Positions 8,954 to 18,578 of a stretch of DNA of 64,000 bases are shown here, piece after piece. The first letter of the stretch is position 1, and each line of letters begins with the position of its first letter. Both the position numbers and the translations under genes were made by a program. This stretch comes from Halorhabdus tiamatea SARL4B (GTDB taxonomy: Archaea > Halobacteriota > Halobacteria > Halobacteriales > Haloarculaceae). A model generated the notes under the pieces. The model worked only from the letters and a program-made list of their open reading frames with translations, was not told the origin of the DNA and did not search any database. The stretch spans positions 124,001 to 188,000 of the forward strand of contig NC_021913.1 of assembly GCF_000470655.1 (NCBI RefSeq). The letters are read 5' to 3'.

Positions 8954-10441
8954 ATGTCAGCTATCCCTCACGGGACATCGTTCGATGAACTCGAAGTATG
9001 GTTTGTCACCGGGAGCCAGCATCTCTACGGAGACGAAACACTGGAAATCGTCGAGGGCCACGCCAGGGAGATCGCCACCGCGCTCGACGACGCCCCGGAG
9101 ATCCCGGTCAGCGTCGAATGCAAGTCCGTCCTGACGACAGCCGACGCCATCGAATCGGTCGTCAGGGAGGCCAATGCCAGCGAGAACTGCATCGGTCTCG
9201 TCACCTGGATGCACACCTTCTCGCCGGCGAAGATGTGGATCCGCGGGCTGCAAGCGCTGGACGTCCCCTTCGTCCACCTCCACACACAGTTCAACCGCGA
9301 GTTGCCCTGGGACGAGATCGACATGGACTTCATGAACGCCAATCAGTCCGCCCACGGCGGCCGCGAGTTCGGCCACATCGTCTCGCGACTCGACATCGAC
9401 CGGAAGGTCGTCGTCGGCCACTGGGCGGACGACGACGTCCGCGAGCAACTCGACACCTGGGCGCGCGCCGCCGCCGCCCGCCACGAACTCCGGGGCGCGA
9501 AGATCGCCCGCTTCGGCGACAACATGCGCGACGTCGCGGTCACCGAGGGCGACAAAGTGTCCGCCCAGATGGCCTTCGGCGCGAGCGTCGACGGCTACGG
9601 CCTGGGCGACCTCGTCGAATTCGTCGAGGACGTCACCGAGAGCGAGATCGACGACCTCGTGGCGGAGTACGACCAGCAGTACGAACTCGCAGCCGAACTC
9701 CGGGCCGACGGCGATCGACGCGAGTCGCTCAGAGAGGCCGCACGCATCGAACTCGGAATCAGAGCCTTCCTCGAGGACGGCGAGTTCGTCGGCTTCACCA
9801 CCACCTTCGAGAACCTGACTGGCCTGTCCCAGCTCCCCGGCCTCGCGGTCCAGCGGCTGATGGCCGACGGCTACGGCTTCGGCCCGGAGGGCGACTGGAA
9901 GTCCGCGCTCTTGACCCGGGCGATGAAAGTCATGGGCCAGGGCCTCGAGGGCGGCACGTCGCTGATGGAACACTACACCTACGACCTCTCCGTCGGCGAC
10001 GAGAAAGTCCTCGGCTCCCACATGCTGGAGATCTGTGAGTCGATCGCCGGCGAGCAGCCCCGCCTGGAGATCCACCCGCTCGACATCGGCGGGAAGGCCG
10101 ACCCGGTCCGGGCGGTCTTCGATGCGGATACTGGCCCGGCGATCAACGCCTCGCTGGTCGACATGGGCGATCACTTCCGGCTGATCACCAACGACGTCGA
10201 GTCGGTCGGGCCGGACGAACCGCTGCCCGAACTCCCCGTCGCCCGGGCCGTCTGGAAGCCCGAACCCGACTTCGAGACCGCCATCGAAGCGTGGATCAAG
10301 GCCGGCGGTGCGCATCACACGGGCTACAGCCAGGCCGTGACGAACGAGCACCTCACGGACTTCGCGGAAATGGTCGGGATCGAACATCTCCACGTGGGTG
10401 AGGATACCGATATCGCGGACGTCGAGCGGGAACTCACCTGA
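8954..10441 (+). CDS. araA: L-arabinose isomerase
   Basis: 495 aa, the normal length for AraA, which interconverts L-arabinose and L-ribulose with a divalent metal. The N-terminus has the family hallmark [29 protein letters not shown] and the [15 protein letters not shown] stretch follow. [12 protein letters not shown] and [12 protein letters not shown] mark the active-site Glu/His region, and GGAHHTGYS carries the C-terminal metal/substrate His residues. The frame is open far upstream, but homology begins at the ATG at 8954, which follows an AT-rich promoter-like stretch (about 8918-8928). It links the surrounding GH51 enzymes to pentose catabolism; no kinase or dehydrogenase gene for the next step lies in the window. 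Confidence 0.96.
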   Translation: MSAIPHGTSFDELEVWFVTGSQHLYGDETLEIVEGHAREIATALDDAPEIPVSVECKSVLTTADAIESVVREANASENCIGLVTWMHTFSPAKMWIRGLQALDVPFVHLHTQFNRELPWDEIDMDFMNANQSAHGGREFGHIVSRLDIDRKVVVGHWADDDVREQLDTWARAAAARHELRGAKIARFGDNMRDVAVTEGDKVSAQMAFGASVDGYGLGDLVEFVEDVTESEIDDLVAEYDQQYELAAELRADGDRRESLREAARIELGIRAFLEDGEFVGFTTTFENLTGLSQLPGLAVQRLMADGYGFGPEGDWKSALLTRAMKVMGQGLEGGTSLMEHYTYDLSVGDEKVLGSHMLEICESIAGEQPRLEIHPLDIGGKADPVRAVFDADTGPAINASLVDMGDHFRLITNDVESVGPDEPLPELPVARAVWKPEPDFETAIEAWIKAGGAHHTGYSQAVTNEHLTDFAEMVGIEHLHVGEDTDIADVERELT

Positions 10442-10511
10442 AACAAGACGCAGGACGAACAGTAGGCTCGCTCAGATCTGTTTTCGATACAGAATCGATT
10501 CCTGTTTCGGG

Positions 10512-10754
10512 CTATCGCGGCGGTTCAGCGTCTTCCAGCTGATCGAATTCCTCGAGTGATTCGAGCGGTTCCCAGTCGCGGCGCAACGCCACGACAAGAA
10601 AGAGAATGAACGAAAGCTGGGTCACGAGCGTCAGCACGGACACGACATAGCTCCCGGTCCCCGGTTTCTGGAGCAGAAACAGGAACCCGGTCACGAGTGC
10701 CAGAAACGTCATGATGACCAGCAAGAAGCGAAAGACGGTTTTGCTGAGTGACAT
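10512..10754 (-). CDS. small two-helix membrane protein
   Basis: 80 aa from the ATG at 10754 (a second ATG at 10763 is possible). It is not recognised. Two hydrophobic segments, about residues 6-27 and 35-57, are followed by a short acidic tail (LESLEEFDQLEDAEPPR), a common plan for small haloarchaeal membrane proteins. It is convergent with araA and separated from it by 70 bp. No functional motif is visible. Confidence 0.6.
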   Translation of the reverse strand: MSLSKTVFRFLLVIMTFLALVTGFLFLLQKPGTGSYVVSVLTLVTQLSFILFLVVALRRDWEPLESLEEFDQLEDAEPPR

Positions 10755-10854
10755 GGTACACATTTCAGGGGAGAGCCTAAAAGACGTATCGATACCCTGA
10801 GATTCATTCGTCGACCGACCCGATCACCGGAAGGAGCCAAAAAACGCCGGTCCA

Positions 10855-12396
10855 CTACTGCGGTATCGTGACACCGACAACGGAGGCCGGCGGTATCTCG
10901 ACGACGAAAGTCCCGTCGTCAGTGGCCTCGACAGCGATCGACTCGGGTTCGAACGTCTCTGCGTTGTCCTTCGTCGAGTATGCCCGTGGATCGCTGTCCG
11001 CGAAGAGCACCGTCCCGGATGCCGAAGCGGCTTCGCCGCCGGCTTCGATCTCGAGCGTTCGGGTCTCATCGAGGTGGCGGTTCGACGCTGTCACGTACAG
11101 TTCGTCGTTGTCGGTCACAGAGGCGGAAGCCGAGACTAGCGGCACGTCGTTGTCCTCGTCGTGGAATACCTTCGTCTCCGTCTCGATATCAGTCTCGACA
11201 GCGGTGTTGCCGGCGTGGTCGTTGTACAAATCGAAGACGTGGTAGGTCGGGGTCTTCCAGGCCGCCTCCTCGTCAGTCTCGACAAGACACTGGAGAACGT
11301 TGACGGTCTGGGCGATGTTGGCCATCGAGACGACGTCGGCGCGGTCGTGCATAATATCGAACGCGCCGGCAGCTGTCAGGGCGTCCCGGACCGTGTTGGC
11401 CTGCTCGAGGCCGTTATCGGGGGTGGCTTCCGGATGCCAGACCCCCCACTCGTCGACAATGATACCGACCTCGCCCGTTGGCACGTACTCGGCGAGCGTC
11501 GACGCGGCGCGGTCGATGTCGCCGGCGAGTTGCCGCGCCCGGGCGAAGATCCGATAGTACTGCTCGTCGCTGAACTCGGTATCGCCACCGGCCTGATAAT
11601 AGCGATGGACGGAGAAATGATCCATCAGTTCCGCGGGCGCACCCATCCCGAGGAACGTACCCGGGCCGAACTCCATCCCTGCGTTGAGCTGCTCAAGAAA
11701 CGTCCGATTCCAGTCGTCGGTAAGGTGCCCGCAGGCGATGAACTCAGCGTCAGTCTCCTCAGGCGCGAGATGGTTTCGGAACCCGCGGAGGTAGTTCGCA
11801 AAGCGGCGGTACTCATCACCGTACTCAGCGGGCGCAAAGCGCCCGCCACAGCCCCAGTTCTCGTTGCCGATCCCCCAGTATTTCACGCCGTAGGGCTCTG
11901 AATGGCCGTTCTCGGCGCGACGGCGAGTGAGGTCAGTCTCCTCGTCGAAGTTACAGTACTCGATCCAGTCAAGGGCCTCCTCGGGGGTCGAAGAGCCGAC
12001 GTTGACGGCAAGATAGGGCTCAGTCTCAAGCAACTCACACAGCCGCAGAAACTCGTCGGTACCAAAGTCGTTTGGTTCGATAAAGGCCTCTTCACGCCCC
12101 TGTGCCCACCAGAGGTTCCGCTGGGTGGGTCGCTCCTCACGTGGCCCGATGCCATCCTTCCAATGATAGTCGTCGGCGAAACACCCGCCCGGCCATCGGA
12201 GTACTGGGATGTCAAGTTCTTCGAGGAGTTCCACCGTATCCATCCGGATCCCGTCTTCGGTAGGGACGCGATCGTCCTCTCCAACCCATAGGCCCCCGTA
12301 GATACACCGTCCAAGGTGTTCAGCAAAGTGTCCATAGAGCTGTTCGTCGATTCGATCGATAGAATTCTGTCTCTTAACCGTGACTGTCGAAGACAT
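10855..12396 (-). CDS. alpha-L-arabinofuranosidase, GH51
   Basis: 513 aa, the third member of the short GH51 subfamily here. The acid/base motif GIGNENWGCGG is near residue 179, the nucleophile motif VDEWGVWHPEA near residue 315, and a C-terminal beta-sandwich ends in SVVGVTIPQ. It carries a small insert (FLGMGAPAELMDHFSVHRYY) relative to the other two copies. Its codon usage looks slightly less GC-biased than the copies at 1700 and 3385, which may mean separate acquisition or older divergence. There is no signal peptide. A TATA-like element (12419-12428) is well placed for leaderless expression. Confidence 0.93.
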   Translation of the reverse strand: MSSTVTVKRQNSIDRIDEQLYGHFAEHLGRCIYGGLWVGEDDRVPTEDGIRMDTVELLEELDIPVLRWPGGCFADDYHWKDGIGPREERPTQRNLWWAQGREEAFIEPNDFGTDEFLRLCELLETEPYLAVNVGSSTPEEALDWIEYCNFDEETDLTRRRAENGHSEPYGVKYWGIGNENWGCGGRFAPAEYGDEYRRFANYLRGFRNHLAPEETDAEFIACGHLTDDWNRTFLEQLNAGMEFGPGTFLGMGAPAELMDHFSVHRYYQAGGDTEFSDEQYYRIFARARQLAGDIDRAASTLAEYVPTGEVGIIVDEWGVWHPEATPDNGLEQANTVRDALTAAGAFDIMHDRADVVSMANIAQTVNVLQCLVETDEEAAWKTPTYHVFDLYNDHAGNTAVETDIETETKVFHDEDNDVPLVSASASVTDNDELYVTASNRHLDETRTLEIEAGGEAASASGTVLFADSDPRAYSTKDNAETFEPESIAVEATDDGTFVVEIPPASVVGVTIPQ

Positions 12397-12418
12397 ACGA
12401 GCAAGCTTTCTAATGCAT

Positions 12419-12428
12419 CTATATAACT
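12419..12428 (-). promoter_or_regulatory. TATA box for GH51 gene at 12396
   Basis: The minus-strand sequence contains ttatatag-type bases 23-32 bp upstream of the ATG, in an AT-rich stretch. Confidence 0.55.
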
Positions 12429-13690
12429 ATTACGGTGAAAGCGATAATTTTCGGCCTGAACCAGACAGAGAGTGGCTATTCAACGCCAATCCAAAATAGT
12501 AATTTAACAAGTTCGTCGACCGGCTATCAATCCCCGAACAAGGGAAACGAAGAAGCGCCAGCGGGGAACAAGAGAAAGAAAACTGAGCCGGAACATTCCA
12601 TGACACACTGACTCAATCGCTCCGGGGATCGTGCGGAATATCGGACGGCGGACCGCCAGTTCACGCCAGGAGTGCCGGCACCAGCAGAACCCCAGTCACT
12701 ATGTCCACTCGCGGGGGCAGTAGTAGTCGAAGAGCCAGCACGGGAAACAACGTGAACACAGTCGGGACGATGTGTGTATCGGGTATGCGAGTCAAGAGAC
12801 AAACCCAGTTAGCGATAAAAAATGATTGAACAAGTGGGAGCACAGTCCAACATGGGGTAACGTATCAGCAAGAGTGTAACGTCAGTTTATATGTATAATG
12901 TAAACGTTTGACATAGGTATCGTCGCTATGGTAAGAATCCACGATAGCAGGACTCACATCCCCGCTGACCGGCAAATCTGGTGGCGAAATCACTGTCTCA
13001 GCGGGCGGAGTTCTCAGTGTTTACTTACTTTTTCACGTCGTGAAGAAATAAGTCTTCACGTCATATCCCAATATCGAGATCGTTCGAAATTAACTCCGTA
13101 TCGCCAGGTGTATAATTATTTTTTACCGAAGATATGAGAGGGGCAGCCAGATGAGTAATCGACCGGACTACAGAATTCTAACTTAACACACCGATCGTCG
13201 CTGCGAAGTCGTGCGAACGGCCGCGAAAGCGCGGCATGTGAGGAACCCAAGACAAATCGAAGTGGCCGTCGGTTTGGTCAGAAATGACGTTGAACACGCG
13301 ATACGGACAACCAACCGTGCCCCCATCACTGGTCGGTCCGAATCATTTGATATCGCACCTCTCGTGGACAGGGCTACTGAACACTAATCGAACACGATGT
13401 CCGCAATCTCTCACAGAGCGACCAACGACACAAATGCTATTACATACGTACGAGTGTAAAGGCACCTATTACGGTAATTTCCACCATCATTTGTCGGCGA
13501 TAACCACACGAAGACACGGCAGTAAGAGGATTCAAATGCAGCTGCTACCGCCTCACAGATGTGTTCGAACAACTGAAGGGGAATGCAACAGAATTGACGG
13601 TAGAGATTACACACATATGTCTGTAATGGGAATCGCGGCCAAACACGTTCGACGGGAACACATTTACCCAAGGGAAGCCTGGTCATCCGT
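12429..13690. other. 1.26-kb stretch without a convincing gene
   Basis: Several open frames exist on both strands, but none shows haloarchaeal codon bias or an acidic product. A 60-codon minus frame (12661-12843) encodes a hydrophobic peptide and could be a decayed membrane gene. From about 12880 to 13140 the DNA is AT-richer than its surroundings. The stretch 13039-13060 holds a 7-bp-arm inverted repeat (cgtgaag/cttcacg). I see no RNA gene. Confidence 0.5.
13039..13060. repeat. short inverted repeat
   Basis: cgtgaag and cttcacg are separated by 8 bases in an AT-rich, gene-free region. It could be an operator or weak terminator; no assigned gene is adjacent. Confidence 0.3.
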
Positions 13691-14311
13691 ATGGCCGAGC
13701 ACGGAAGTGACGACCGAACGGCGGACGAGAGGGAGCCACGGAGCAAGGTCGCGCGAGTGATCGACACCTACGACCTCGATATCGGAGGGGAACTGCAACG
13801 CCGGTGGCTCGCCACCGACGAGACCGGGATGAGTCTCCGAGAGCTGGCAGCGTACTTCAACCAGACCGTCCTCGAGGCGGCGATCGAGCAGAGTGACTTG
13901 AGCGCTCTCAACGTAGATATCGAGAGACTCTACGAACAGCTAACTAACGACAACGTAAGCGCAGGGGCCCGGACACGCGCACAGCGACGACTCGAACGGA
14001 ACGGCGTAGACGTCGAATCGCTGAGGAGCAACTTCGTGACTCATCAAGCGATACACACGTATCTCCGGGAGTATCGTGACGTCCAGCAACCGGACCCCAC
14101 GCCCGAGCAACGGCGAGAATCGACAGTCGAACGCATCCAGAAGCTCCAGGACCGAACGGCAGCAGTGACCCAGGATGCGGTCGAAGGGTTACAACGGGCA
14201 GATCTGGTCCCCGACGGCGACGTCGAGGTGATGGTAGACATCCAGGTGATCTTTGCGGACTCCGGCGAACAGTTCGACGTCTTCGATCTCATCGAAAGCG
14301 ACGCCAAATGA
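13691..14311 (+). CDS. rdfA: rod-determining factor RdfA family protein
   Basis: 206 aa, acidic, soluble and mainly helical. The N-terminal part (RVIDTYDLDIGGELQRRWLA, then GMSLRELAAYFNQTVLEAA) and the stretch SAGARTRAQRRLERNGVDVE match my memory of the haloarchaeal RdfA family, named from Haloferax volcanii, where loss affects the rod/disk shape switch. The supporting context is strong: an SMC-related gene of the Sph3 type starts 47 bp downstream on the same strand, the same neighbour pair as in Haloferax. The mechanism is unknown in the family. A ttta-containing promoter-like stretch near 13660 lies about 30 bp upstream of the ATG. Confidence 0.75.
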   Translation: MAEHGSDDRTADEREPRSKVARVIDTYDLDIGGELQRRWLATDETGMSLRELAAYFNQTVLEAAIEQSDLSALNVDIERLYEQLTNDNVSAGARTRAQRRLERNGVDVESLRSNFVTHQAIHTYLREYRDVQQPDPTPEQRRESTVERIQKLQDRTAAVTQDAVEGLQRADLVPDGDVEVMVDIQVIFADSGEQFDVFDLIESDAK

Positions 14312-14357
14312 CACAACTACCAAAACGTATATACGAATACGAACGTGTAACGCATAC

Positions 14358-16292
14358 ATGGTTACGACAGAACAAACGAGAGCCGAGGCGACTGTCTCGG
14401 TGAGAAATATCGGCGGGATCGACGAGGCGATCGTCGATCTGGAGCCCGGCGTGAACATCCTCGCAGGCCGGAACGCGACGAATCGGACATCGTTTCTCCA
14501 AGCGATCATGGCCGCACTCGGGAGCAAAGATGTCACGTTGAAGGGCGACGCCGACGAGGCCGAAGCAACGTTGACGATCGGTGGATCGACCTACCGGCGT
14601 CAGTTACATCGCCGGAACGATGGCGTAGCCTTTGAGGGGGATCCATACCTCGAGGACCCCGAACTCGCCGACCTGTTCGCGTTCCTGCTCGACTCCAACG
14701 AGGCACGTCAGGCGGTGACGACCGAACAGAATCTCCGAGACGTCATCATGCGACCGGTCGACCTCGAAGAGATCAAAGCGGAGATATCCCAGCTCGAATC
14801 TGAGAAGAATGACATCGACGAGGAGATAGAGGCCATCGAAGCACGCAAGCAGACGCTCCCAGAACTCGAGTCCGAGAAGGCGCGTCTGGAAGACGAGATC
14901 GAGGAGACACGCGAGGCCCTCACAGCGAAGGAGGCGGAGATCGACGCGGCGGACGCCGACGTCCAGACGCAACGAGCAGAACAACAGGAACTCGAGGCGA
15001 AACTCGATGAATTGCGGGAGGCGCGTAACACTCTCGAAGACATCCGATACGACTTGGACACCGAACGCGAGAGTGTCGAGTCCCTCAAACAGGATCGTGC
15101 GACGCTCGAGGAGGAACTAGCGGCCCTTCCGGAGACGCCGGACGACGAAATCGATCGCCTCGATGCCGATATCAGTCAGTTGCGCGAACAGCGCCGACGG
15201 CTGGACAGTGAGATCAACTCCTTGCAGAGTACCGTCCGGTTCAACGAGGAGATGCTCGACGGCGAGCGGACGGACGTCTACGAGGCCATGACCGACGACG
15301 GCCACACCACTGACGATCTCCTCACCGACGACGTGGTCTGCTGGACGTGTGGGTCGACGGTCCCTCGTGAACAGATCGAGGCGACCCTTGAGGAACTACG
15401 GGACCTCAGACAGGACAAACTCGAAACGAAGCGGGAGCTCGCCGACGAACTCGACGACCTGAAAGCAGAGAAGGAACGGCTGGAGGGACAACGGACGCAG
15501 CGAAGCGAATACGAGCGCCAACTCTCGGAGATCGAAGACGAACTGGCCCAGCGGGAAGACCGGATCGAGGCGTTACAGGAGCGTCGCACCGAGATGGAAA
15601 CAGAAGTCAAAGAGCTGCAGGTAGCCGTCGAGGACCGCGAGTCCGAGCAGTTCGACGAGATTCTCGAACTCCACCAGGAAGCCAACGAGCTCGAGTACAA
15701 ACTCGGCCGCCTGGAGACCGACCTCGAAGACGTCGAAGACGACATCGAGGCGATCGAATCTCGAATCGACGAACAGTCCGAGCTGGAGGCCGAACGCGAA
15801 CGGATCACCGACGAACTCACCGATCTCCGGACGCGGGTCGACACACTCGAAGAAGACGCCGTCGAGGCGTTCAACGACCACATGGAAGAGGTACTCGGCG
15901 CGCTCGATTACGACAACTTAGACCGGATCTGGATCGAACGGGTAACACGGGAGGTCCGGGAAGGGCGACGGAAAGCGATCAAGACGTTCTTCGAGTTGCA
16001 TGTCGTCCGGTCGACGCCCTCGGGAACGACCTACGAGGACACGGTCGATCACCTCAGCGAGTCCGAGCGCGAAGTGACCGGGTTGGTGTTCGCGCTGGCT
16101 GGCTATCTGGTCCACGAGGTCTACGAGACCGTGCCGTTCATGCTGCTCGATTCCCTGGAAACGATCGACTCCGCGCGGATCGCCGATCTGGTTGAGTACT
16201 TCAGCGAGTTCGCCGACTACCTCGTTGTCGCCTTGCTCGAGGAAGACGCCAACGCTGTCGAGGGCGATCACGCCCGGATCGAGTCGATCTGA
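14358..16292 (+). CDS. archaea-specific SMC-related protein (Sph3-like)
   Basis: 644 aa with Rad50/SMC layout: an N-terminal ATPase half, a coiled coil at about residues 130-320, a CWTCGS zinc-hook-like turn near residue 330, a returning coiled coil, and a C-terminal half with FMLLDSLETIDSA as Walker B. The P-loop is unusual: GRNATNRTS has Arg where Lys is normal, a trait I recall from this archaeal family. The ATG at 14358 fits the family N-terminus; the frame itself extends further upstream into rdfA. It follows rdfA with a 46-bp gap, so co-expression is likely. A role in cell shape or chromosome organisation is inferred from the Haloferax rdfA-sph3 locus. Confidence 0.8.
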   Translation: MVTTEQTRAEATVSVRNIGGIDEAIVDLEPGVNILAGRNATNRTSFLQAIMAALGSKDVTLKGDADEAEATLTIGGSTYRRQLHRRNDGVAFEGDPYLEDPELADLFAFLLDSNEARQAVTTEQNLRDVIMRPVDLEEIKAEISQLESEKNDIDEEIEAIEARKQTLPELESEKARLEDEIEETREALTAKEAEIDAADADVQTQRAEQQELEAKLDELREARNTLEDIRYDLDTERESVESLKQDRATLEEELAALPETPDDEIDRLDADISQLREQRRRLDSEINSLQSTVRFNEEMLDGERTDVYEAMTDDGHTTDDLLTDDVVCWTCGSTVPREQIEATLEELRDLRQDKLETKRELADELDDLKAEKERLEGQRTQRSEYERQLSEIEDELAQREDRIEALQERRTEMETEVKELQVAVEDRESEQFDEILELHQEANELEYKLGRLETDLEDVEDDIEAIESRIDEQSELEAERERITDELTDLRTRVDTLEEDAVEAFNDHMEEVLGALDYDNLDRIWIERVTREVREGRRKAIKTFFELHVVRSTPSGTTYEDTVDHLSESEREVTGLVFALAGYLVHEVYETVPFMLLDSLETIDSARIADLVEYFSEFADYLVVALLEEDANAVEGDHARIESI

Positions 16293-16381
16293 ATGAGCCC
16301 TGCGTCCTAATAGAACCGAGACTCGGCGTCAATACTGACGCAGTCACCTCAACAGTAGTATCGACCAGATCAACTTAGAAT

Positions 16382-16960
16382 TTGTGGAGCGCGAAGCGAC
16401 ACCGCGATTTTGTGATGAAGCTCAGTATTCAACTGTATCTTGCTGAATTATCGCTTTCGAACACTGTTTCGATTATGGAGATATTTGGTATCAAACGCGC
16501 TTGCACAACTGTTCACAACTGGGTTCATAAAGTCTATCTACAGCCCGAAGCTGGACGAAGCTGGATCACGTTGTGGTTGATGAAACCGTAATCTGACTCG
16601 ACGAAGAGAAGTATTGCCTGTACGCCGCCGTCGATTCTGAAACGAACAAATTGCTCCATACAAAGTTTATACTGACCACAAACTCGGCTCTTGCTCACGT
16701 GTTCTTCCACGATATGCATGAAAAACACGATATCGACGACGTGGTGTTTCTCAAGGATATATGGAGATCATTGAAATACGCCTGCAATCGACACGGCGTC
16801 AATTTCAGACACGAACACGCTGGAAATCAGAACAGTATTGAATATATAATAAATTAGGTAAAAAGAAAAATTCCTTCGTTTTCAAACTGTTTCAGCTACG
16901 TCGAACCGGAAACAGCAAAAATTGGCTTCAAGGTCTCGCAACCTCGTTGAACTTTTCGGA
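16382..16960 (+). pseudogene. decayed IS6-family (ISH) transposase
   Basis: Pieces of one haloarchaeal IS6-type transposase appear in order in different frames. They are FVMKLSIQLYLAELSLSNTV and TVHNWVHKVYLQPEAGRS, then VVDETVI, an in-frame TGA and LDEEKYCLYAAVDSE, then NSALAHVFFHDMHEKHDIDD, and a degraded C-terminal piece around 16860-16960. At least one frameshift and one stop break it. The first Asp of the DDE triad is still readable. I did not find paired terminal repeats, so the element is old and immobile. Confidence 0.75.
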
Positions 16961-17134
16961 AAGACGACGGAGAAACACGGACTGACAGAGATGGTGTTCT
17001 GCGGGTAGCTAAAAGAGTCGGAGGGGCGCTGGGGAACTGAGTCCGAAAACCAGAGAACATTTGTCGCCGTCTTCAGGAGAAGTTAACCTTCATTGCGAAA
17101 CACGCTGTAGAGAAGATAAGTCCGCTTCCACCAC

Positions 17135-17521
17135 TCAACTCCAACCGTATCCCCACTCCTCGAGTTTCTCCAGAACAAATTCAGGATGTTCCTGGGCGAC
17201 AGCCATCGCTGCCTCTGTAATGTCTGTCTTGTAGACGTCCTCCCCAAGTTCGTCTTCCATTTGGTCGACTAGATCGTCGATACCGTCTTCGATATGGTCT
17301 CTGAGAAAAATCGGTCGCTGCTTGCGTCCGTCTTTGACACCATCCCGTGAGTGGATGTACGGAAGCGACTGTCGCTGAGTTTGACCTTGTGACAGTTTTG
17401 GTGACTCATCAAGTGTAGAGCTCGTATCTTCCCCCTCATTCTCTTGGAAATCCGCTTTTGCTTCATCGTCATCGGACTCCGCATCGTCAGCGAAGGGATC
17501 GTCGGTCGAACCCTGTTTCAT
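17135..17521 (-). CDS. ParA-linked partner protein, probable partition adaptor
   Basis: 128 aa, not matched to a named family. The first 60 residues are acidic and low-complexity, as in disordered N-termini of small ParB/ParG-type adaptors. The second half (FLRDHIEDGIDDLVDQMED, then DITEAAMAVAQEHPEFVLEK) is helical and could be a ribbon-helix-helix-like DNA-binding or dimerisation unit. Its ATG overlaps the parA stop codon by 4 bp (17518-17521), so the two are translationally coupled. An iteron array upstream of parA is the natural candidate binding site. Function as the centromere-binding partner is inferred from position. Confidence 0.6.
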   Translation of the reverse strand: MKQGSTDDPFADDAESDDDEAKADFQENEGEDTSSTLDESPKLSQGQTQRQSLPYIHSRDGVKDGRKQRPIFLRDHIEDGIDDLVDQMEDELGEDVYKTDITEAAMAVAQEHPEFVLEKLEEWGYGWS

Positions 17522-18357
17522 GCTTCTACCACCTTTGTCTGCCGAATGTGGTTAGCGAGTTCGTCGAGTTTCTCAAGCGTATCGAGTTCATGTTCGCGGT
17601 CACGGTCACGGTACTCATCGATATATCTATATGCGGTGCATTGTTCGGCCCAACAGCCTTCGAGCATTGAAGACCGCTCCCGAAGTCGAATTGGCACGTC
17701 CCATCCGTCGCTCTGCAATTCTTCGAGGAAGCGATCTTGATCATTCATCCCCTTGTATCGATTCGGGACTACTGCGAGGACACCAACCTCGATGCCGAGT
17801 TCGCCTTCGAGGCCACCTACAAGTTGATCGAGGCCCTGAACAGATTCGTATCCTTTCCCGCTCGGCTCGAACGGGATTACCAGATGACGGGTGGCGTGGA
17901 TCGCGTTGTGGAGCTTGACGTCCGCGCTTGCAGGTGGGTCGATGATCAGCGTATCGTATTGCTCGTGGACGCCGGCGTCTCGGAGGACGCGAAGCAGTTG
18001 CTTGTTCGGATTCCAGGATTCTCCGAAGTCCGCAGCCTCTTCTTCACGGCGCCGGAGATGTTTTGATGCATACTCGAGGATGTTATGAGCCGGGATGATG
18101 TCGATCCCCTCGCTAGACTTGATAAGATCTGTAAACTCGCCGCGGGGACGTTCGACCATGTGCCGGAGGAGACTGTCTGCCTGTTCGTCGTTCCGATCGT
18201 TGTCGACGTCGAGCAAATACGATAGCGATGCCTCCTGCGTGTCGAGGTCGATCACGAGGACGTCTCTGCCAGCACGGACGTCCGCCTTCGCGAGATTCGC
18301 GGCGAGCGTCGTCTTCCCCACGCCGCCAGCTTCTGAATACACTGTGTAGGCCAGCAT
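17518..18357 (-). CDS. parA: ParA-family partition ATPase
   Basis: 279 aa, MinD/ParA superfamily. The N-terminus begins directly at the deviant Walker A (EAGGVGKTTLAANLAKA). VLVIDLDTQEASLSYLLD supplies the A' motif and TLIIDPPASADVKLHNAI the Walker B region. With no N-terminal HTH it resembles type Ib ParA proteins, which are usually autoregulated by a small partner. It forms an overlapping pair with the partner gene downstream, and the 13-bp repeat array lies directly upstream. Such pairs segregate plasmids or integrated plasmids, so this part of the window may derive from an extrachromosomal replicon. Confidence 0.85.
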   Translation of the reverse strand: MLAYTVYSEAGGVGKTTLAANLAKADVRAGRDVLVIDLDTQEASLSYLLDVDNDRNDEQADSLLRHMVERPRGEFTDLIKSSEGIDIIPAHNILEYASKHLRRREEEAADFGESWNPNKQLLRVLRDAGVHEQYDTLIIDPPASADVKLHNAIHATRHLVIPFEPSGKGYESVQGLDQLVGGLEGELGIEVGVLAVVPNRYKGMNDQDRFLEELQSDGWDVPIRLRERSSMLEGCWAEQCTAYRYIDEYRDRDREHELDTLEKLDELANHIRQTKVVEA

Positions 18358-18399
18358 AGTTACCCAGTTGAGCTACTCAGCCATAAAGCTCAGTCAGAC

Positions 18400-18527
18400 G
18401 GCATAGCTAATCAGTATAGCTATACCATCCAACTAACTTGAATAGCTAAGCCAGATAGTTAATCTAGATAGTTAACATAACCAAAAAGTATAACTAAACG
18501 AGATAGCTGACTGATCCAGATAGGCGA
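18400..18527. repeat. 13-bp-period iteron array (candidate centromere/operator)
   Basis: Units containing ATAGYTAA begin at 18403, 18416, 18442, 18455 and 18468, with a degenerate unit in phase at 18429. Further copies begin at 18490 and 18503, and a weaker one at 18520. Most spacings are exactly 13 bp or a multiple. The array fills the gap between divergent parA and the AddB-like gene, the expected site for a partition centromere that also acts as operator, or for replication iterons. Confidence 0.7.
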
Positions 18528-18578
18528 TTTGACTTGTGTCGGACTAGGCAAGAGGTGTCCATTTTTGTGGCCCGGGAA

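Noticed and set aside
8957-10393. 478-codon open frame opposite araA
   Set aside because: It is a mirror frame of a clear L-arabinose isomerase gene in GC-rich DNA; the product lacks any family pattern.
12661-12843. 60-codon hydrophobic frame as a membrane gene
   Set aside because: Too short, with no promoter, conserved start or partner; it may be a relic but cannot be supported as a gene.
13284-13760. 158-codon frame before rdfA
   Set aside because: Its composition is not haloarchaeal (many His, Cys, Thr, few acids), and it overlaps the start of rdfA in another frame.
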